A DNA stretch of 35,589 nucleotides from Candidatus Aminicenantes bacterium UBA4820 (GTDB lineage Bacteria > Acidobacteriota > UBA4820), in assembly GCA_002402325.1 (NCBI GenBank), contig DHFQ01000162.1, positions 1-35,589 on the forward strand. The letters run 5' to 3'. The notes below the pieces were generated by a model. That model was not told where the DNA came from, searched no databases, and saw only the letters and a list, made by a program, of their open reading frames with translations. Position numbers and translations under genes: made by a program. Positions 31,625 through 35,589 of this stretch are shown piece by piece. Each line of letters begins with the position of its first letter. The first letter of the stretch is position 1.

Positions 31625-33393
31625 GGTTATTTCTTTTAGTTTTATTTTTTTTATCAATGACTCTTCTGGCACAGGAAGCAATTGAAGAATCAAAAGCCAA
31701 GCAACTATCAATTAGCGGGAATAAAACTTTTTCCAATGTTACTCTTCTTAACTTCTTAGGGCTCGATTTCTCCAAAAGAAAAATAGTTAAAGAAAAAATT
31801 AAAGTTACAGAGCCCGAATGTCTTGATATAACTGATAACCTTTTCTCCTTTTACCGCAAAGAAGGTTTCTTTGATGTTTCAATAGAAAAAAATGAAAGTG
31901 AAGAAGCCTTTGAAATAGCAGTTAATGAAGGATTTCCTTACACAGTTTTATCTATTGAATTTATTTATAATTCTGATTCAGAGGTTGTTCAACAAGATAT
32001 ATTAAAGGCAAAAGAATCAATTAAACTAAAAGAAGGTGAGAGATTCAGGGTTGATGACTATCTAAATGCAAAAGTAATTTTAGAAGAAACTTTAGGAAAT
32101 GATGGTTTTCCCTTTGTAAATGTTTCTGAAACCGCGGAGGTTGATTCAATAAAAAAAAGTGTCAGGGTAATTTATAAAATAGATGAAGGAAAAAGGGCAA
32201 GATTTGGAAAAACCAATTTTCAAGGAATAATTCATAGTGAAGAGAAAATTTTAAGAAGATTTATAAAATATGATGAAGGAGAATATTTTTCATCATCAAA
32301 GGTGAATGAGACTAAAGATGCGCTCTACAAAAGCGGGCTTTTTGATGTTGTTACAATAAAGGTTAAAAAGATTGATGAAAATGGAAATGTTCCACTAAAT
32401 ATAATTTTAAAAGAGGGAAGGCATAGAAAAATTAAGGTTTCTATTGGCTATGGTTCAGATGAGAAATTCAGATTTCAAACACAATTTGAAACATTAAGAC
32501 TTTTTGATAGATATTTGAATGCGGGAGTAACTCTTAAAAGAAGTTCACTTGAAGAGATATATGAAGTCCACCTGCTATTTCCATATAGATACAATGATTT
32601 CACCCCCTACATAAAGGCAAAAAGGCAGACACTTCACTGGGTTCAAACCGATTTCACGACGACCATTTTAACCGCGGGTGTCCAGAAAGATTTTGGAACT
32701 TATGAGATGACCCTTGATGCAAATTTTGAAAAAATAAACAAGATTGAATTCACCTATCCCTCACCACAAATCAAAGATTCTGCCCTTACGCCAGATACAA
32801 TCTCTTTGAAATTCAATTTAGTAAGAAATAAAAGTGATAGTCTTCTTGACCCTCATAAAGGTTCAATTTCCTCTTTGTATCTTGAAAGCAGCAGGGTCAG
32901 CAACGGGACCCTTTTTTCAAAAGGTACTCTTGATTTAAGAAAATATATTCCTATAAAAGCAGAGAAAGTTCTTGCATTCAAATTGAGGGTTTCCTCTTTG
33001 ATCACAAGGGATAGTTTATCAGAAATCCCCTACCCTTACAGATTTTTTACAGGCGGACAGATGCGTTTAAGGGGATACAGGTTTTCATCAATTTCTCCAC
33101 TCTCACAGGACGGAGCGCTGAATGGCGGAAAGGGTTCTTGTGAAGGTTCAATTGAATACAGATTCCCTTTCAGAGATAACTTTAAAGGTCTTCTTTTCTT
33201 TGACAGCGGAAGGGTTACAAAAACAAACAACCCATTTTCAAGAGGAGAACCATTCAAAAGTGATGCGGGCTTTGGATTAAGATACCTTACCCCGGTAGGT
33301 CCAGTAGGAATGGATGTTGCCTTTAAACTCAACAAGGCTGAATACTCTCATTCCAACTTTCAAATCGCCCTTTTCATAGGTTATTCATTTTAG
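31606..33393 (+). CDS. tamA: TamA/BamA-type outer-membrane protein (POTRA plus Omp85 barrel)
   Basis: This 595-residue protein has a signal peptide (MGTKILRLFLLVLFFLSMTLLAQ). About three POTRA domains cover 33-275 (for example LSISGNKTFSNVTLLNFLGL and RFGKTNFQGIIHSEEKILRRFIKYDEGE, each in two secondary elements), and a 16-strand Omp85 barrel covers about 280-595. The loop-6 signature appears as MRLRGYRF (486-493). The last strand ends FQIALFIGYSF with a terminal Phe, the usual BamA-recognised beta signal. Three POTRAs and the immediate link to tamB fit TamA better than BamA. The 19-nt overlap with tamB indicates translational coupling. No terminator was seen directly behind it on this strand. 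Confidence 0.9.
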   Translation: MGTKILRLFLLVLFFLSMTLLAQEAIEESKAKQLSISGNKTFSNVTLLNFLGLDFSKRKIVKEKIKVTEPECLDITDNLFSFYRKEGFFDVSIEKNESEEAFEIAVNEGFPYTVLSIEFIYNSDSEVVQQDILKAKESIKLKEGERFRVDDYLNAKVILEETLGNDGFPFVNVSETAEVDSIKKSVRVIYKIDEGKRARFGKTNFQGIIHSEEKILRRFIKYDEGEYFSSSKVNETKDALYKSGLFDVVTIKVKKIDENGNVPLNIILKEGRHRKIKVSIGYGSDEKFRFQTQFETLRLFDRYLNAGVTLKRSSLEEIYEVHLLFPYRYNDFTPYIKAKRQTLHWVQTDFTTTILTAGVQKDFGTYEMTLDANFEKINKIEFTYPSPQIKDSALTPDTISLKFNLVRNKSDSLLDPHKGSISSLYLESSRVSNGTLFSKGTLDLRKYIPIKAEKVLAFKLRVSSLITRDSLSEIPYPYRFFTGGQMRLRGYRFSSISPLSQDGALNGGKGSCEGSIEYRFPFRDNFKGLLFFDSGRVTKTNNPFSRGEPFKSDAGFGLRYLTPVGPVGMDVAFKLNKAEYSHSNFQIALFIGYSF

Positions 33394-33739
33394 CAGATGG
33401 GCGTTATAAAAAATTAAAAAACCACTTTTCAAAACCATTCAGTGGTAAGTTTAATTTGTATTTACCGCTCCTTCAATCTTTGTTAAGTTGTTCCCGTTTA
33501 AGTCATAGGTGTAACTTCCACCTGATTGTTATAACAAAGCTTACCTCTCTTCATGAAGGATAGATGATTTTTGTGAGGTTGTTGTTTTTATCGTAACCGT
33601 AACTCATTTGGAATTGAGCATATCCAGCAGGTGTTCTTTTTTCTAAAATAATGTTCCCTCTTTTATCGTAAGAAAAAATTGTTGTTCCAGAAGGATCAAC
33701 CATTCCTGTTCTTTTTCCAATTTTGCCTTCTAAAATCTT
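33394..33739 (-). pseudogene. Decayed RHS/YD-repeat remnant in a 346-nt region without intact genes
   Basis: On the minus strand two frames encode recognisable RHS/YD repeats. Fragment A (33739 down to a TGA at 33551-33553) reads GKIGKRTGMVDPSGTT, FSYDKRGNIILEKRTPAGY and SYGYDKNNNLTKIIYPS. This is a run of YD repeats typical of RHS proteins. Fragment B (33528 to a TAA at 33451-33453, shifted one frame) reads SGGSYTYDLNGNNLTKIEG then NTN, where RHS proteins usually continue with Tyr. A single change TAT to TAA would explain that stop. No start codon with a ribosome site was seen. Fragment A begins directly behind, and in frame with, the stop of the propeller protein gene. The remainder (33394-33450) holds the terminator hairpin. 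Confidence 0.75.
33413..33446 (-). terminator. Rho-independent terminator (minus strand)
   Basis: Read on the minus strand, ACCACT (33446-33441) pairs with AGTGGT (33426-33421) across a 14-nt loop and is followed by TTTTTAATTT (33420 downward). The T-run makes it a terminator for the propeller gene and RHS remnant transcript. On the plus strand there is no T-run after the stem, so it should not terminate tamA efficiently. Confidence 0.6.
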
Positions 33740-35422
33740 TTACATTGTCGGTTCATCTACGCTGTAAAAATAGATGTTGCTATCAATTAAAACATCTTTA
33801 TCAATAAATTCCTCTATTGACGCAGAACCAAGAGAATGAAATACCTGTGGGTTTGTTCCCCTAAAAATATTATATGTTGGAATGCCTCCATCGTTCCAGA
33901 AAAGTTTTACATCTTTTTCGTTATCTTGTTTTTCTAACTTAAGAGTTAAATTTGAGTTTGTTTTAACATAGAAGGTTGTCTGACAATTTGTGTTCTGAAT
34001 TTGACCAGCGTTTACTGGTTCAACCGCATAAGCATAAGTTACTTCTTCTTGAAGGTTTGTATCGTGAAAGAAAGTGTCTGAAGTTTTTGCGATGGGGATT
34101 GCGTTTCTATAAACCTGATAATATGCAATATCTTGATTCTGGTCAGATGAGGGAAGCCATCCAATCGTTGCCGATGTTCCCGTTATGTTGTATGCGACAA
34201 AACCTCCAGCACAAGAAGGTGTATCAATAGAGGCACACCCAATTGGAAATAGATAGGATGAAGGAACATAGACTCCTCCAAGCAAGTAACCGTGTTTTGC
34301 AAAAGATACACTTATGTTTGAAATTCCATCTGTCAAATCAACCTGCCAGTTTGAGCCTTGAGGGACGCCACTTGAACTTACCCTCTGAAAGAAAGTTTCC
34401 GAGATACCAGACGAGTCATCGGTCCAAAAAACTCCATATTCACCACCTGTCCAAACTATTTTTGGTTGCATAGCCCGTGATGTGCTATTTGAAAGACAGA
34501 TCTCATCTCCAACTTTGGGTAGCATATTATTGGGGGTCACCAAACAAAAATATATCTGCGATATTCCAGTTCGTTTATCTTCAAAGACCATTCCGAAATA
34601 TGTACCAGAATCTGCAAGAGCGCACATTCGTGGATCCCCCTCACTTGAAATGATAGGCGTACCGTAGCAATAAGTTATACCGAGAGGATGAAGTTCTGCC
34701 AGATAAATTTCTTTTATGTTTTCAGTTCTCATTTCAGAAAAAACTATATAAAACCTTCCCTTTGCTTGAGAATAAGTTATTTCTATGCTTCCCTGAGAAA
34801 AGGAAGACTCGCAGATAATAATATCGTGGCTTGCAGCTCCATTTGCAATTGTTCCATCGCTATTTAGTAGCGTTGCGTAAACATTGGTAACTCCGCTTCT
34901 CTCATCCAACCAGGTGATCGCATAAAGGCCATTTCCAAAAGTAATTTTGGGAGCGTAACAATCAGATGTTGGGGTTTCTCCAACAAAAGAAACCTGAACT
35001 TCATTACCTACTGGAAGACCCTCAGTAGAGAGAAGATGAAACTTCACAACATAATATGTTCCCGTGTTAGTGGTATAAACAACTCCATAGCCATTCCCGT
35101 TCCAGACTAAGTTACAAAATCCATTATTACTCGCTACTTGAAAAATAGGAATGGGTTCCGACGCAGGCGTTCCATCCGCAAAGAATCTTCTAAAATAGAG
35201 ATTTCCATCCTGATTTGAAACAGCCACACAGGCAAAATCCTTTCCATTCCAGACAATTGGAACATAGTAATTAATACCAATAATTCCAAAATTTTGTGCT
35301 GGCGCTATATTTTGAGGCTCCTCACAAAGTGGAATGTTTTCTTTAGTGGGAGTGCCACAAAAGGTAAAAAGGGGATCAAGGAATGAAAAAACTACTAAAA
35401 CCAAAATGTATATCTTTTTCAT
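33740..35422 (-). CDS. Secreted beta-propeller/FN3-like surface protein
   Basis: I chose the ATG at 35422 (560 residues) because GGAGGT is correctly spaced upstream. A GTG 15 nt earlier lies inside that site. A signal peptide (MKKIYILVLVVFSFLDPLFTF) is followed by six to seven repeats of about 50 residues (about 55-390). These have the pattern W-x-G-x-x-Y-x-V-x-W-x-D-x-R-S/T-G-x-x-x-x-Y-x, for example YAITWLDERSGVTNVYATLL, YFGMVFEDKRTGISQIYF and YGVFWTDDSSGISETFF. Such repeats are expected to form a beta propeller. Two fibronectin-type-III-like domains follow (about 403-488 and 489-556). The exported protein is probably extracellular or surface-bound with a binding role. Its ligand is unknown. 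The gene has its own strong promoter. An RHS remnant continues in frame directly behind its TAA. Confidence 0.85.
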   Translation of the reverse strand: MKKIYILVLVVFSFLDPLFTFCGTPTKENIPLCEEPQNIAPAQNFGIIGINYYVPIVWNGKDFACVAVSNQDGNLYFRRFFADGTPASEPIPIFQVASNNGFCNLVWNGNGYGVVYTTNTGTYYVVKFHLLSTEGLPVGNEVQVSFVGETPTSDCYAPKITFGNGLYAITWLDERSGVTNVYATLLNSDGTIANGAASHDIIICESSFSQGSIEITYSQAKGRFYIVFSEMRTENIKEIYLAELHPLGITYCYGTPIISSEGDPRMCALADSGTYFGMVFEDKRTGISQIYFCLVTPNNMLPKVGDEICLSNSTSRAMQPKIVWTGGEYGVFWTDDSSGISETFFQRVSSSGVPQGSNWQVDLTDGISNISVSFAKHGYLLGGVYVPSSYLFPIGCASIDTPSCAGGFVAYNITGTSATIGWLPSSDQNQDIAYYQVYRNAIPIAKTSDTFFHDTNLQEEVTYAYAVEPVNAGQIQNTNCQTTFYVKTNSNLTLKLEKQDNEKDVKLFWNDGGIPTYNIFRGTNPQVFHSLGSASIEEFIDKDVLIDSNIYFYSVDEPTM

Positions 35423-35441
35423 TTCTACCACCTCCACCTGA

Positions 35442-35470
35442 GTTATATATTAAAAAATTCAATTTGTCAA
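35442..35470 (-). promoter_or_regulatory. Sigma70-type promoter of the propeller protein gene
   Basis: On the minus strand TTGACA (35470-35465) and TATAAC (35447-35442) are spaced by 17 nt, matching 11 of 12 consensus bases. Transcription would start only about 7-15 nt before the GGAGGT ribosome site, giving a very short leader. Confidence 0.75.
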
Positions 35471-35589
35471 ATTTTTGTAGAACTCCCGTCTTACCAATAT
35501 GATAATTTTCTATGAATTAAAAAAAATAAACAAGCAAATGGGTCAGCGCTTTATTAAATTCTATGGCTTGAAGCAATTGAAAAATTGCT

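Noticed and set aside
35538..35589. Plus-strand open frame from an ATG at 35538 to the window edge
   Set aside because: Only 17 codons are visible, without a Shine-Dalgarno or recognisable motif. Too little to call a gene.
1..35589. CRISPR arrays, tRNA or rRNA genes and insertion sequences
   Set aside because: No regularly spaced repeats, cloverleaf-like intergenic sequence, rRNA-like blocks or transposase motifs were seen. Almost all of the sequence is protein-coding.

Overview
The window is AT-rich, densely packed bacterial DNA carrying mostly conserved housekeeping and envelope genes. A secretin (PilQ), a TamA-type outer-membrane barrel, a TamB-type protein, lipoproteins and a peptidoglycan lytic transglycosylase indicate a diderm (Gram-negative type) organism with type IV pili. 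The C-terminal domain of the GAF-like protein at 6861-8126 resembles a domain I remember from Acidobacteriota proteins, so that phylum or a relative is my best guess. This is inference, and no rRNA or other decisive marker is present.

Region 1 (1-6725, minus strand) reads as one tightly spaced operon. In transcription order it holds an unrecognised secreted protein, an AI-2E/PerM-type membrane protein, a TPR plus cyclic-nucleotide-binding protein, def, fmt, rsmB and a partial B3/B4 tRNA-binding-domain gene that runs off the window edge. The last four form a translation and protein-maturation block. Region 2 (6791-11816, plus strand) starts at a good sigma70-type promoter. It encodes the GAF-like protein, a Slt70-like transglycosylase, a DUF47/PhoU-like protein and an unknown polytopic membrane protein. 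glnS converges on it from the minus strand with only a 2-nt gap. Region 3 (13548-17434, plus) has an unrecognised helical protein and a PAS-GAF-PAS-PAS-GGDEF-EAL protein. The two genes have look-alike promoters built on tandem 8-bp repeats.

Region 4 (25434 down to 17482, minus) is one long type IV pilus operon: pilM, pilN, pilO, pilP, pilQ, a small lipoprotein, a TPR protein with a long acidic linker, a Roadblock/LC7 protein and efp. Its promoter lies divergent from Region 5 (25502-33393, plus), which holds dnaB, alr, tamB and tamA in a tightly coupled run. Region 6 (33394-35589) holds a secreted beta-propeller/FN3-like protein on the minus strand. The 346-nt stretch behind it, which has no intact gene, contains a decayed RHS/YD-repeat coding remnant on the same strand, followed by a terminator.

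No tRNA, rRNA, CRISPR array or complete mobile element was seen. The least explained items are the RHS remnant joined in frame behind the propeller gene, the twin promoters in front of the c-di-GMP gene and its neighbour, and the uncharacterised lipoprotein/TPR/Roadblock block in the pilus operon.
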